Source: Setaria digitata (lineage: Eukaryota; Nematoda; Chromadorea; Rhabditida; Setariidae). Taken from it: a stretch of DNA of 64,000 bases. The position numbers and the translations under genes were made by a program. How positions within the stretch are numbered: position 1 is the stretch's first letter; every line of letters begins with the position of its first letter. A model generated the notes under the pieces. It had not been told where the DNA came from, made no database searches, and saw only the letters and a list, made by a program, of their open reading frames with translations. The stretch covers positions 1 through 64,000 of the forward strand of contig RCAB01000313.1 in assembly GCA_003640385.1 (NCBI GenBank). Reading direction: 5' to 3'. Positions 38,201-51,057 of the stretch are shown in pieces.

Positions 38201-40500
38201 AATGATAGTGACTTACATTAAATCAATCTTGCTAAAATGAAATAGATTTAAATTTTTTCATAAATGGCAACAATATTTTAATACTTTTTAAAATTACCAG
38301 CATTTTTATTTTGCTCAAATGTCAGCAAAAAATAGTAGCAGTAATAATAACAATAGTAATTAAAATTAAATTAAACTTTCCAGAAACAAAATCAGTTCAA
38401 ATATTAGCGGCATTTTAACAGTTACTTGAACTGCCAACATTCTCCTACATTGCAAATAAAATATTTTAGTAATTATTGGAACTTTTAATTACAGTTGAAA
38501 TAATAATAATGATAATGGTACTAATGATTTTTAAGCTTTTCGCAAATGAAATAAATTTTCGAAAATGTTTCACAGAAATGATCATACCAGTACTGTACTT
38601 GTCACCACATTTTGCATTAACATTTGGCACTTTTTGCATGACAATTTGTCCATCGTTATTTTTGCTACATTTCCATTCATAATTGCCATCGATGACACTT
38701 GAATTAATTGCAATTACATTACCGGAAGGTGTTTTGCAGCCTGTTATCTCAACCATCCATGAGCCATCACCGGGCATCCGACAGCGCATCAAAAATGCAT
38801 CCTTTTCCACCTATCAGTAACTGATAATATACTGTTATCATCATCAGATCACTTTTTCAATTCAAATAATATACTGCTAGAATCATCAGATCAATTTCTA
38901 AATCAAGTAATATACTGTTAGAATATCAGATAAATTTTTTAAATGCAGTTTTCATCATCAGAACACTTTTTCAAATCAAATAATATGCTGCTATCGCTAT
39001 CAGAACATTTCTTTAAATCCGTATGTTGTTAATATCATTAGATCACTTTTTCAAAACAAATCAAAGATAGTATTAAATTTTGTATGTTAATTTATCAGTT
39101 TTAGCCAATCATAACAGTTATTAGTTTAGTCTCAATATTTACTGCTACTAGCTAGGATAAAGCCAGTATTTTAAATTCTGCAAGTTTATTTATCAATTCG
39201 ACCAAGATCTAGTTCAGTTCTGAAAGTTTATTCAATTTATCATATGTGTAATTAAATTCGTCACTTTTCAACTTACTGATTCAACAAAGCTGATTTGCTG
39301 AGTGTATTTAATTATCAGTTGAACAAAAGCTAAATGTAAATTCTACAGGTTTGCTTATCAGTTTCATTATGACTGTTTTGTAGATTCCGAGATAGTTTTT
39401 AAGATTTTACTTATCATCTTGACGAAGCTAAGGTGATAAGTAAATTCATAAGTTTTCTCATCAGTTGAGAGTGCTATAATTAAATTTTTCAGGTTTATTT
39501 ATTAGTTTCTATTATGATCGTCTAGTTAATAGTAATATATATCTACATTTTCCAAAGTGCACTTATCATTTAGAATAATTATGATTCATATCAGCTTGCT
39601 AGAAGTATAGCTGTACTTTTCAGAGTTGCTTGAAAGTTAGTTAGAACTATTTGTCAAATTTTACAAATTCATTAAGTTTAGTTATAATTAAAATTTTTTA
39701 TAGGATTTACTTATTACGTAAACGACAAAAAAAAAGAAATATTTAAAAATTTTTTTTTTTTGTGAAGTTTTGTTATCACTGCAGTCTTTAGAGAAGTTGC
39801 GCCGATATACACTTGTGATTTCCAAGTTCACACAATCATAAGCTTCTATTTCAATTCGATTTTAGTAAAATAAAAGTCCTTAAAAAAAAAAAAAATATTT
39901 GAACACACCTTGTGCTCTTCTAAGAAATTAACTGATGTACATGATCTAATGATTTAGTGATTTCAAGGTCAAAATTTTAAACATTACTAATCATGATTGT
40001 TTAAAGTATCGATTTACTAATGAATGAATGATTCAACGAATCCGAAGTCAGAATCTTAAATGTCCTAATGTAATTAATAATAATTGACGTCCTAATGTTG
40101 AAGTGATTTCATGACCAAGAGTGACAATTATCAGAAAATATTAGTTATAACTAATAGATGTAAACAATTTTAAGATAAAATTTCTGATCCTAATCTCAAT
40201 CCATCCATCATATACTATATTATTGCCTAAAATAATTATCAATCCACTAATAATTGTATAAATAAATAAAAACTAATAATTGAAAAAGAAATATGCTAAC
40301 ATTTTATACCGAAATACTACACTAATGAATGAATGAGCAAATCACTGCTTTCATTTGTTAAATATGATAAAATGATAATAAGTGATAAAACGAGAAATAC
40401 ATACCCATGTTTCGCCATCTTTATAATTTTTACCATCATGTACACATCCTAATAACGATTTAACATGAAGAAATAATATCAGAATAATAGTTGATTTCAT
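35271..40500 (-). CDS. Secreted Cys-rich protein, MIG-18-like fibronectin type I repeats
   Basis: Six minus-strand exons: 40405-40500, 38588-38810, 37347-37482, 36354-36469, 35858-35996, 35271-35340, joining into 259 residues. The N-terminus is a clear signal peptide (MKSTIILILFLHVKSLLG) and is followed by CVHDGKNYKDGETW. That Cys..G..Y..GE.W pattern recurs with spaced cysteines (FLMRCRMPGDGSW, YEWKCSKNNDGQI, GEQWREKSFLYECAPGG, GTMFQVECIDSKGE), which fits the nematode Fn1-like domain described for abnormal cell migration protein 18. In that family the protein is secreted to basement membrane and affects cell migration; the role here is inferred. No transmembrane segment is seen. The second intron and the intron after exon 3 hold N joints (37185 and 36274), and the first intron holds degenerate repeats. 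Confidence 0.75.
35590..35682. repeat. AAT trinucleotide repeat
   Basis: Imperfect AAT/TAA run in the last intron of the secreted-protein gene. Confidence 0.85.
36205..36340. repeat. Duplication around single N (assembly joint)
   Basis: AAATGGAACATTTGAAGTTG and the next 40 bases precede the N at 36274 and recur after it with one substitution (GATAAGATAG versus GATAAGACAG). Intronic. Confidence 0.8.
37160..37215. repeat. Short duplication around single N
   Basis: About 20 bases (AATATTAATATATATAAAAA) lie on both sides of the N at 37185. Intronic assembly joint. Confidence 0.7.
38822..39065. repeat. Degenerate ~42-bp tandem repeat, about six copies
   Basis: Units resemble ATAATATACTGTTATCATCA followed by TCAGATCACTTTTTCAAATCAA. 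Starts are near 38825, 38867, 38909, 38944, 38980 and 39018. It lies in the long first intron of the secreted-protein gene, just upstream of exon 2 in its sense. Confidence 0.65.
39165..39700. repeat. Second diverged repeat family in the same intron
   Basis: Phrases such as TTCT(A/G)CA(A/G)GTTT followed by (G/A)CTTATCAGTTT recur six or seven times at irregular spacing of roughly 60-90 bases. Heavily diverged, so boundaries are approximate. Confidence 0.4.
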
Positions 40501-42243
40501 TTTTAAAAATGTTTTTAAAAATCCACCAATACGACAATCGCTCAACAACTGACACTAAACGATACCAAGTCTTTCCTACTTACTTCCTCATATTCTTTCA
40601 CTTTCATTTCAATTCATTCTTCTTGCTTTTTTTTTTTTTTTTTCACTTTCTCATTTTTTTCTCCACTACAGCCAAAATTTTTTGCTCTTTTTTTTTTTTT
40701 GTTAAATTTTAATTCCTGGTTGTCGTAAAATATCCTCCTTTTTTTTGTCTCTTCCTTCTCTTCTTTCTTTTCGGGTTTTTTTCTTTTCTTTTTCTTTCTT
40801 TTTTTTTTAATGGCATTATCATCATGTATTAATTGCATTAATTACTTAATCACTGCGAATAATCATTATTCATTTTATCAATGAATAATTTTTTTTTTTC
40901 TTTTTAGGATTATTATTTGCTTAGATTTTAAACATTTCACAACAACTGACACACCAAACTGCATTTCATATTCATCGATCATTTGTAAACATATCAAATT
41001 TCTTCAAAAATTTCATTTCTTTATCTCTGTATTTTTGAAACTTTTCATCTATCTATGTTCTAGTTTTTCTTTTATTTATATATTTATTTGTTTGTTTGTT
41101 TATTTATTTATTTGGTAAAACTTACTTGTCACAATGATTTGATTTAGTCCATTCATTTTAGCTTCACCATTAGTGATTTGTGACTGCGTTATTATTACGA
41201 TTATATTATCATTATTTTTGATTGATAATTTTGTCATTAGTATTTTATCCTCATCATCATTTTCATCACTGATTTATGATTTTTTTTTCCATTTTTATGT
41301 TATCATTATCATTACAGATTTCTAATTTTTATATCACTTTTATTTTTTCATCATTATTACCAGTTTCTGTTTTTATCATCACCACTTTATTACTGCCTCT
41401 ATTCACTATCACTCGTGATATTGTCCTTAATCTTTTTAGTATTATCCTGAATCCTGGTGATAGTACCACCACTTTGACTATCACGGCAGAAGCATGGTTG
41501 TCCTTTGTTCGTTATTTAATGAATGTGTTGCTTTCTGTGCACTATCAGTAGATTTTAAATTTCTTTAAAATTATCTGTCATTACTGTCAAATGCATGTGA
41601 TATTTTCGAATTATTTTTCTATTGCCATTATTACTTTTGAAACCGATTGCTTATCATTAAACTGATTGCTGTTCTTAATGATCGTATCATCCAATATTTG
41701 GTGTTACATTTTCTCCATATACACCACTTTAAACTAAAATTCTTTCTCAGTTACACACCATTTTTGCAATTACCTTGATATTTCGCTTCATTTCTTTTCT
41801 AAATTTTAATTAAATTAAGAAATTATATCCAAAACAACACTGATCCATCATACTGTGTTAGCATTAAACTGGCTTTCGGAGATTAATTAAATAATTGAAA
41901 ACATGTTTACTTATATATTAAAACATATCAGTTAAAAAAAAAGAAAAAAAAACTATATTTTGATAATCACTAATTTAATGATTTCTTTATTTTTTCAATA
42001 TATTGATGACATTTATTTCTTGCTTTTAAATGTTTAACATCAGCTTACATCGATAACGTCCATCAGTTTTTCTTTTTTCTTTTTTTTTTTTTTTTTTCTT
42101 AACAGGTCATTATCAAATAATATTACATTTGTAGAGTGCATCCAAATTAACATCAACTTTTAGAAATATCACTTTTCAACTTTTCCTTATCACCATTATC
42201 ATCATCATTATGTTAATTTTGCACTGTATGCAAATAAAACTGA
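40501..42243. other. Intergenic between two minus-strand genes
   Basis: About 1.7 kb; pyrimidine-rich near 40.6-40.8 kb and rich in ATCATT/TTATC words near 41.1-41.5 kb. An open frame at 41276-41551 follows this low-complexity composition and has no recognisable product. Confidence 0.5.
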
Positions 42244-45200
42244 TCAAAATGATGATGTAGCTGCTCCCTGATTATCAAAATAAAACGGTGTAGGATTCAG
42301 AATCCGTGGCTTCTTATTCTTATCAGATTTTTTTCGCTCACCCAGTACTGCTTCCAAATTGATATCTGGATAAATGAGCTCAATTTCGTAAAATTTATGG
42401 TTTGTTAGCAATTCTTTTGATAGTGAGCGAGCATTCAAATCAGCATAATCATACCAATGATGCTGTAAAACTGAAATTTTCATAATTATCTTTCTTTTTT
42501 CTAAATTAATTATTAGCATTAATTATTCAGATCTTCATGTAATACACAGTTATTTTGCTTTTATTACTTTTCATTTTCAGTTAAATTTATTTATAAAACA
42601 AATGTGTTTAATAATGAAATTTTTTGTTATGTTTGCTATCTTTTCTACTTAACGACATACTTATATCCAATTATTCTACTTCATTAATTTTTATGTATTA
42701 TTTAGTTCACATAATTCCCACTGATAATACGGTGATATGTCAATGGTAGTATGACACGATATTACAGCACATTGTAATAATGCATTGTTTTAGAGAATTT
42801 TCTAACCAAAGAAAAAAAAATCGGTTTTATGAAATTATTAAATAATTTTAATTTAAATTATTAAATAATTTTACATACCGTCATTACGATACCGAACACT
42901 TATTTTAATTTTACCATATTCGACGTCTGAAAATCGTATAAGAAGACAGGAACGTGGACATACACGTAACAAATTTTCTGCCTTATCTTTTCCACAAAAT
43001 CCATATATCAAACTAGAAATTTTCAATTATTAGTATCATATAAATTAGCATTATAAAAATACAATAAAAAATTACATAAATGAAAAATTTTACTTGAATT
43101 CATCTGATAACTGCAAATAATTATTGCTATCGTATATTCAAAGAAATGTCATTTAACTATTTCCAATCCTTATTATGATTAACAAATAAGAGAAAAGAAA
43201 AAATATGATTAACAAATGAAAAAAAAAAAAAAAAATACAATTTTGTCAGATATGAGAAATGAAAAAGATTTTCCAGCAGTTTAAATTAAAATACATATAT
43301 AATTTTTTTAAATATTTCATTACCTCATCTGTTCTATTTTTTTTTTATTTTTTTTTATTTTTTGTTCTTTAAAACAAACATATATATTTTAAATTGCATT
43401 AAATTTTTACACGCATTTTATTTCATAGATTTTTTTTTATTAACAGCAATCATTTTTTTGTATCATATTTTTACAGTTGTAATAACTATGACAATAATTA
43501 TGTTGTAAAAGAATAGTAACAATAATTGAACACATTAAGAAATATAATTAATGATAAATTCTCAAAGATCTTTTACTTGAAATTTTTCGAGCGATTTAAT
43601 GGTTAAAATAGAATTTTTTCAAGTTTAAAAATATAATATTGATTATTTGGCATACATATTATAAAATCCTCAACTTTTTAAATATGCATAAGCATTGATT
43701 GTTTATTCATCAGTAGTTATATTTGACAATTTTATTGCTCAAAATTGTAAAACTATTCAATTTCTTAATTATTTAAAAATTACGAAATTTAATAAAATCC
43801 ATATTCTGTTACCCGTCTGCCCACATTTGATACAAATATTTGTTGACAATTTCAGCTATTTTAAAAAACCAATCGAAAAATGCGACAAGTTTCCACTCGC
43901 CATCGCCTGACACTCGTTTTGTAATATATTCCTGACACACTGCTAACTAAATAATCAGACGATTATGGTGATTCTTGTTCGCTACAGTAATCCGACTTGC
44001 TACACTACAGTAACGGCTATCATCAATCACTTCCATTCTGCTCCCTCTATGATATTCCCATCTTAGTTCGCATTTTGCTGGATTGGGAAGTAAAAAAAAA
44101 AAAAGAAAAAAAACTTCCATAACAACTCATTTACTGTCACTCACTTAAAAACCGAAATTTTAAATAATTTATTAAGCAATTGTAATATTTTGATGTTTCC
44201 CAGATGACATCGAATGGAATTACCTTTACAGTATAAATAATCATTGTTGCATACGAATCAGTTCATTACATTTTGTTTGAAAATTTCCGCATCAAATTAG
44301 ACTTTTTGCCTTGCTTTCTCTGTTTTTTATATTTTTCGCAGCAAATAATGCTTGGAAAGATTAATGTGACAATGAAAATGACAAAAGAGGAGGGAAGAAA
44401 AAAAAAACAAAAAATGACCTTCAAGAAGTTTTCTAATGCTATTTGCCCATCCGTGTTTGGTTTCAAACGCAATATAATATGTTCTTTATCCTGAAAATGT
44501 TAATTTTTAGCTGTGCATCAATTATGGAAAAAATAAGTTAATAAAAAAATATAAAATTTAATCTGCAAGTTTTCGAGATCTTAGTTGATTTAAAAATTTT
44601 TTCCTTCATATTACGATTCCTCAATTAATAATTTAGCATTGGACTTAAAGAGTATGAAAAAAATATGTGAAAATTTCTTTAATTTATCACTTTTCAAATT
44701 GTTTTTTATTCAAAAAATTTGAAGTTACTAATTAAATGGGCTAATTGGCATGAAAATATGAGAAAGTTATCGACAAAAAAAAGTGATAATAAATTATAAA
44801 AAGAAATTATTTGTTGTACTTGAAGGGTAAACATTCGTGGCTTAATAACTGCTGGACCATCCGTTGGTTTTTGTGGCGTCTCAACAATGGCCTATAATTT
44901 TTTTTTTATCAAATGCTTAATTATTTTAAATTTTTGACTTAATTGTATTCAATTAGATGGCGAAAAAATGCCACAGAGCTTGTTTGTAATATTCTCATAT
45001 TTTTATTAATAATTCTTTATTTTCAAATGAATTATGAAGCTTTCTTCCTTACTCTTCATCAGCAACAGATAGTTTCAAGCACTTTATCTTCTTTTCACTT
45101 AATTAAATCTGAACTGAAATTTAACAAATTGAATTTTGAATGAAAAATGGTGGAGGATTTTTGAAAAACAAAAAACCATATTTAAAATTTTCAAATCTAT

Positions 45201-48200
45201 TGTTTAAAATTATATGAAATGATAGTACTGTACTGTAGAAAGGAGTGTTTCTTTTTTTCTGAATCTTAATAGAACCTAATCTAAAAAATCGGTCAGTTCC
45301 CAAAAATTTATGTAGTAATATTTGCTGCTTTCAAATTTTTCGTAAAAAAAATTTGTAAATTTTCATAACTAAAAAATTTTTGGAAAAGCAAAAAACAGTG
45401 GTCATTTCCACTCAAGAATTACGGTAGTAGCGATACGGTAGAATTGTGTAAGTTGAACGTACAGGAAAAAAAACACCTAGGACTTGAAAAAAAGGCCAAG
45501 AAGTGAATGATTAATTAAGAAATGATGCTGAATGCAAGCATTAATAAAGTTATCAACTACGGTTTTTAACTATTAAATTTTTACTGCTACCTGAAATTTC
45601 ATTTCTAAGGCGTCCGCCATTTCTTGGCAATGAACACTTTGTGGTATATCACTAAGTGGTCGCCGCACCTAAATATTTTGTAGTGATTACCATTTCTTAA
45701 TTTTATAATTGATGGAGTATGAAATAAAGGTAAGATGACGGGAAATGAGTAATAAATTAATGCGAGGCATAATTTTAATACATTATCACATTCTATTTAC
45801 ATCATTATAACATTCTAATTTCGTTAAATATTTAAATGTTGATTAGCCTCTAATGCTTAATTAACTATAGCACAAAATTTGTATGTTGTTTATTTTAAAT
45901 CTTGAAGCCTTTGAATATAGCTTACAAAATAAAAACAATAATAGTAATGAGAATAAAAATAATAATAATATTGATAGTAATAAAAATAAATGAATAAGTT
46001 TGATAAAAAATTTCGCTGCTAAATTTTGATTTATATGTAATAAAATATTAAAAAATGCATAAAATGGAGCAATTATATTTGAATATTAAAATTAAATTAT
46101 TTAAGTAAAAAATATAACCAATAATATGTGGGTCTTTCAAATTCTGATAAGGCAATTGAAGAGTAGAGGAAAGAAGAGTAATTCGAGTGAAAAATGGACA
46201 AACTTGTTTAACACCTTAATTAAATATAGCCAACCTGTTTTTTTGAAATAAAAAAAAAAATTGACTAATTTTTTTCATTTTTTTTAATTCAAATTTTTTG
46301 TAATTTTAATCAATTTTTATCCAAATCGGTATTTCATATCTGTAGTTTCTTTTTTTTTTTTTGATTTTTAAATGTAATTGAAATTTAATAAATTACTAAA
46401 TCAGAAAATGATCGTTCCAGGAAGAGTCGGGCTTCTACATCACTTTTTGGCCCAACTAATACAGCAAATGGTAAGGAAACTTTCTTGCCAATTAACGTTA
46501 TCCCATGCGAAGCCTCTAATTGAACATTATAACAAAGACAATAACGTTTCGTTGCTACCGAATCACGTCTTAATTGGCTTTTCTTTGATACACGCTGAAA
46601 AAAAAGCGGAAATGAAGTATTATTGAAAATTTAGACTTTAAACTTTTCATCAAATAATTTAAAATCATGTTTTTCGGATAAAACATCACTGAGAAAACTG
46701 CACATTATGATGATGATCAACTATTTCAATTGTTAAAAGAAAAAATAAAACATTAATTAATTTCCTTACAATCAATATTAATAGAGTAGTAAGCAAACAT
46801 TATTTAAATGCTAGTTTAAAAAAAAAAAAAGCCACTTCAAATGATTCTCACAAATAAATATTATGTAAAAAAAAAAATGGCATTTGATGGTTTATAAAAA
46901 TAAGCATTTTTTAAAATTACTTGAAAATGATTCATTAAAGTAAATATTACTTAAAAAAAAGTTGCCTAATTTCTAATAGTTCATTATTCATTAACTTTTA
47001 GATAATTTTTCACGGAAAAGTTAGTCATATAAAAGTAATTCTTGTTGACATATGAATTGTAATAAGTTCAAGGTTATTTTTAGGAGTGCTAGCAAAAAAA
47101 AAAAAAAAGCAAAAACAAAAACAAAAACAAAACAAAACATTATTTAAAAAGCAATTTCGAAAGATTTGTATGAATGGGTATTATTATTTAAAAGTTCAGC
47201 ATTTTTTTTTTAAATGCATTCACTTCTGATGAAAAGAAAAAAAAAGTTAAATAATCGACGTATTATTAAAGTGTGATGGTTTCTATCAGGTAATTATCAT
47301 TTAAAAATGATTTCTAATAACTTTCGTGAAAATAATTTTTATGATGAAGAGGAATTAATTAAAAGTACAATTTTCGATAGCTTCTGTCAAAAAAAAAAAT
47401 TTACTTAAAAGCAATTTTTAATGGGTCATAAACTAAAAGCATTGCTCAAAAATATTGCTTAAACATTACTTCAAAAAAGAAAAAAAAAATTACTGTCTAA
47501 AAGTCTTTCTAAAAATGCACAGAAAATACAACAGGTTCTTTTATTTTTCTGTAGAATTACAATTTGTTATTTTTGGGTTTTCAAAAAAAAAAAAAAAAAA
47601 AAAAAAAAAGGTGGAAGTGGAAAAATTTTTGAACAGAAATGTTGAATAAAGTACGAAATTTATTTTTCTCACTGAAACTTTTTTGTGACTAAATTCTTGA
47701 AATTTTTTATTTAGTTAAAAAATTTTTGTAACTAAATTCTTCATTCAACAAGCATAGTTTAATCATTAGTTTAAATTTAATTCAAATTCATTAACATAAG
47801 CTCGTCCAAATAGAACAGTAAATCAAATTTTGCTAATAATCAACTGTCGTATCATAGCTAATTTCAATCATTTTATTTTCATATCAAGTTTTAAACTTCA
47901 AAAAATTAAAGTCCGAAATCAACATGAAAAAAAAACCATATTGTCAAATTTAGCTTTTAAACCATCGCCATCTTTCATTGAAAACATCGCACATGGTGGT
48001 TCAATTGAAAATTCTTCATTTTCAAATCTAAAAGTTCAAAATTCTGCATTTTCAAGTCTGAAAGAATTAAAAAATTTTCCTCTTCAAACTTAAGTCTCAA
48101 AGTCAAAAAATCTTTATTTTTAGACATAAATTTCATTTCTTACTCTCTTCTTCTTTTCACAAATTTTATTTTGAAAATTTAAGGAAAAAAAAAAGAGAAA

Positions 48201-51020
48201 AGACAGAGACAAAATTCTTCATTGCAGCGAATTTTTTTTTTTTTCTTTTAATGAAATAATGAATAAATGAAAGGAATAAAATTTTTACATATTATAATAA
48301 GCATCTGTTAATAGTTGACGAGCTGTATCATCTGTTATCAGAAAACAACGAATTTCAATTCCATTATTATTCGTGTCAAGTTCAAAAGCTCGTCCTCCCA
48401 GTATTCTTAAATGGAATTTTTAAATGTGAGAGAAAAATTATTCTTGAATAAAATATATCTGTCTATCTAATAAAAATGATCACTATTATTTTAATGCATG
48501 AAATCATTTAGTTATATTTAAATTTGAAAGATCTCTAGCAATTTTTTTTTTTATTTTTTCNCAATAAAAATGATCACTATTATTTTAATGCATGAAAGCG
48601 TTTAGTTATATTTAAATTTGAAAGATCTCTAGCATTTTTTTTTTTTATTTTTTCCAACTTATTGCTTTTTTTGTCAATTTTTATTCACTGGAATTTAATT
48701 ATTATTAAAGTTTAGTTTGAAAAACATTTTTCTTCTTACTTTTTTTTTTTTTTTTTTTACTAAAATGGTTCTTTTTGTTATTTTCTTTAGAAGGAAACGG
48801 AAAAAAGTCACACTTTTCTCTGGTTTTTTTTTTCTCATCTTTTTTAATTTTGAGTTTCTAGAATTAATTATGAAAGAAAAAGCTTTTTTTTTCCTTCTTT
48901 TTTTCCCTCTTTTTTTCGTAATTAAAATTTTTTTATCAACTTCTTTTTCGAAGGAAATAAAAGAAAAGAATTATTATACCGAATTTCGGTATTAAACCAA
49001 AAACGACTTCGTCGATGATTTTCAGCATCACCACATTTGATAACAACTGATGGTGGTTGACGTGATACGATAATCGAATAATACAAAAAGTAATGTGCAA
49101 GTTGTTGAAATTTAATATAATATGAATTAAATGCATCATGATAGCATCGTTCTTTGAGATATTGCAAGCCAGATAATGTTTGTTCCAGTAGCTCACCAAA
49201 ATAATTAAATCTAAATGCGCGAACATTTATGTTTACATTTTTATTATTTATTATTATTATTATTGTTATTGTTACTATTTCATTACTGTTATTATTGTTT
49301 TTCTTTTAGCATTTAGTATAATGACTGCATCAGTATTATAATCAATTAAACGTAGGAAAATTGTTATCAGTATCATTAACATCAAAATTTCATTATCATA
49401 AAAACCAAAATTTTATTACCTCAATTTTATCATCATCATGATTACTTGTTTCTAACATTTTCGCTATTATCATTGTTATTCAGTATAATAATTTCGTTAA
49501 TGTCGGTAATATTATCAATTAGCCATAGGCAAAATGATTATTATTATCATTTGCATTAAATCATTTTTTCACCATCATTTTTTTTGAGACCATCATAATC
49601 ATCAGGATTTATTACTTTCACTTTTGTTATCTTCATGATTTCTCAATCAACCATTTCTATCATTTCCATTCAAGCATATTACCAGTAATCATTTCCTTAA
49701 CTTGTTTATTATTATCATCCTTTTATCAGTACTTCGTTTATTACATTTCACTACCCCTCTGTTAACATGATGTATTACTTCATGACATTCTGTTATCATT
49801 TCTATCATTGCTTCACCATCATTCCGTTATCATCATCATTACTTCACTATCACTTCATTGTCAAAATTACTTCGATCTCATAATTTCATTGTTGAAAAGG
49901 CAGAAATCAAATATTATTTTGTAATTCATCTCTAAATTACCGTAATACCGTATCCTTAAAGAAGTTTTTAGATAAATAGAAAACTGGTGATAAGATAGAT
50001 GCATTGAAGGAAAGAAATTTAGTGTGAAATAAAATAAAGCAATTCTGATGATTCAGAATCATTTTTTTTTTGCCTAAAAATTCAGCATGTGATTTCTTTG
50101 CTGATAAATGACAATTAGACGCAAAAAAAGTATTATGCGATTTTATCATTCTCGAGAAAGAAACAGTGAAATGAATCACAACCAACAGGTTGATGATTGT
50201 TGTAAATGTAATGGAATGAACAGACGAAGCAATCTATGTTAGACTGAATCAGATGGAAGATTTTGAAATATCAAAATATTCTTTTAGTCAAGGTACAATT
50301 AAGCTTTTCATTAAAAAACAAACGGGGATGAGCTTGCTACAATTAATCAGGTAAATGAATTGAATTAAATTGAGAAAAAAAGAGCATTAGCCATGTATCT
50401 GAAAGGAATTCCAGTAGCAAAGTGAAATGCATTGATGGATTTCAGTAATCTCCGAAATGAAACAGCTATTTTAATGATTTTAATAAAATGAACAAGATCA
50501 AGTTGTTATTCATAATTAGCGAGATATTTATCAGTTTAGGGAAATGGAAAAGTTAACAGACGTAGAATGTGTAGAGAAATAATTTATAATTTAAGATTTT
50601 CAACAGTTAATCTTTACCATTCTTATACATATATAAATATAAATATAAATATAAATATAAATATAAATATAAATATAAATATAAATATAAATATAAATAT
50701 AAATATAAATATAAATATAAATATAAATATAAATATAAATATAAATATAAATATAAATATAAATATAAATATAAATATAAATATAAATATAAATATAAAT
50801 ATAAATATAAATATAAATATAAATATAAATATAAATATAAATATAAATATAAATATAAATATAAATATAAATATAAATATAAATATAAATATAAATATAA
50901 ATATAAATATAAATATAAATATAAATATAAATATAAATATAAATATAAATATAAATATAAATATAAATATAAATATAAATATAAATATAAATATAAATAT
51001 AAATATAAATATAAATATAA

Positions 51021-51057
<37 letters not shown>

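Noticed and set aside
46378..46626. Plus-strand 82-codon frame
   Set aside because: Antisense to STAT exon 7 at 46397-46594.
47830..48093. Plus-strand 87-codon frame
   Set aside because: Antisense to STAT exon 6 at 47937-48027, which fits the STAT frame exactly.
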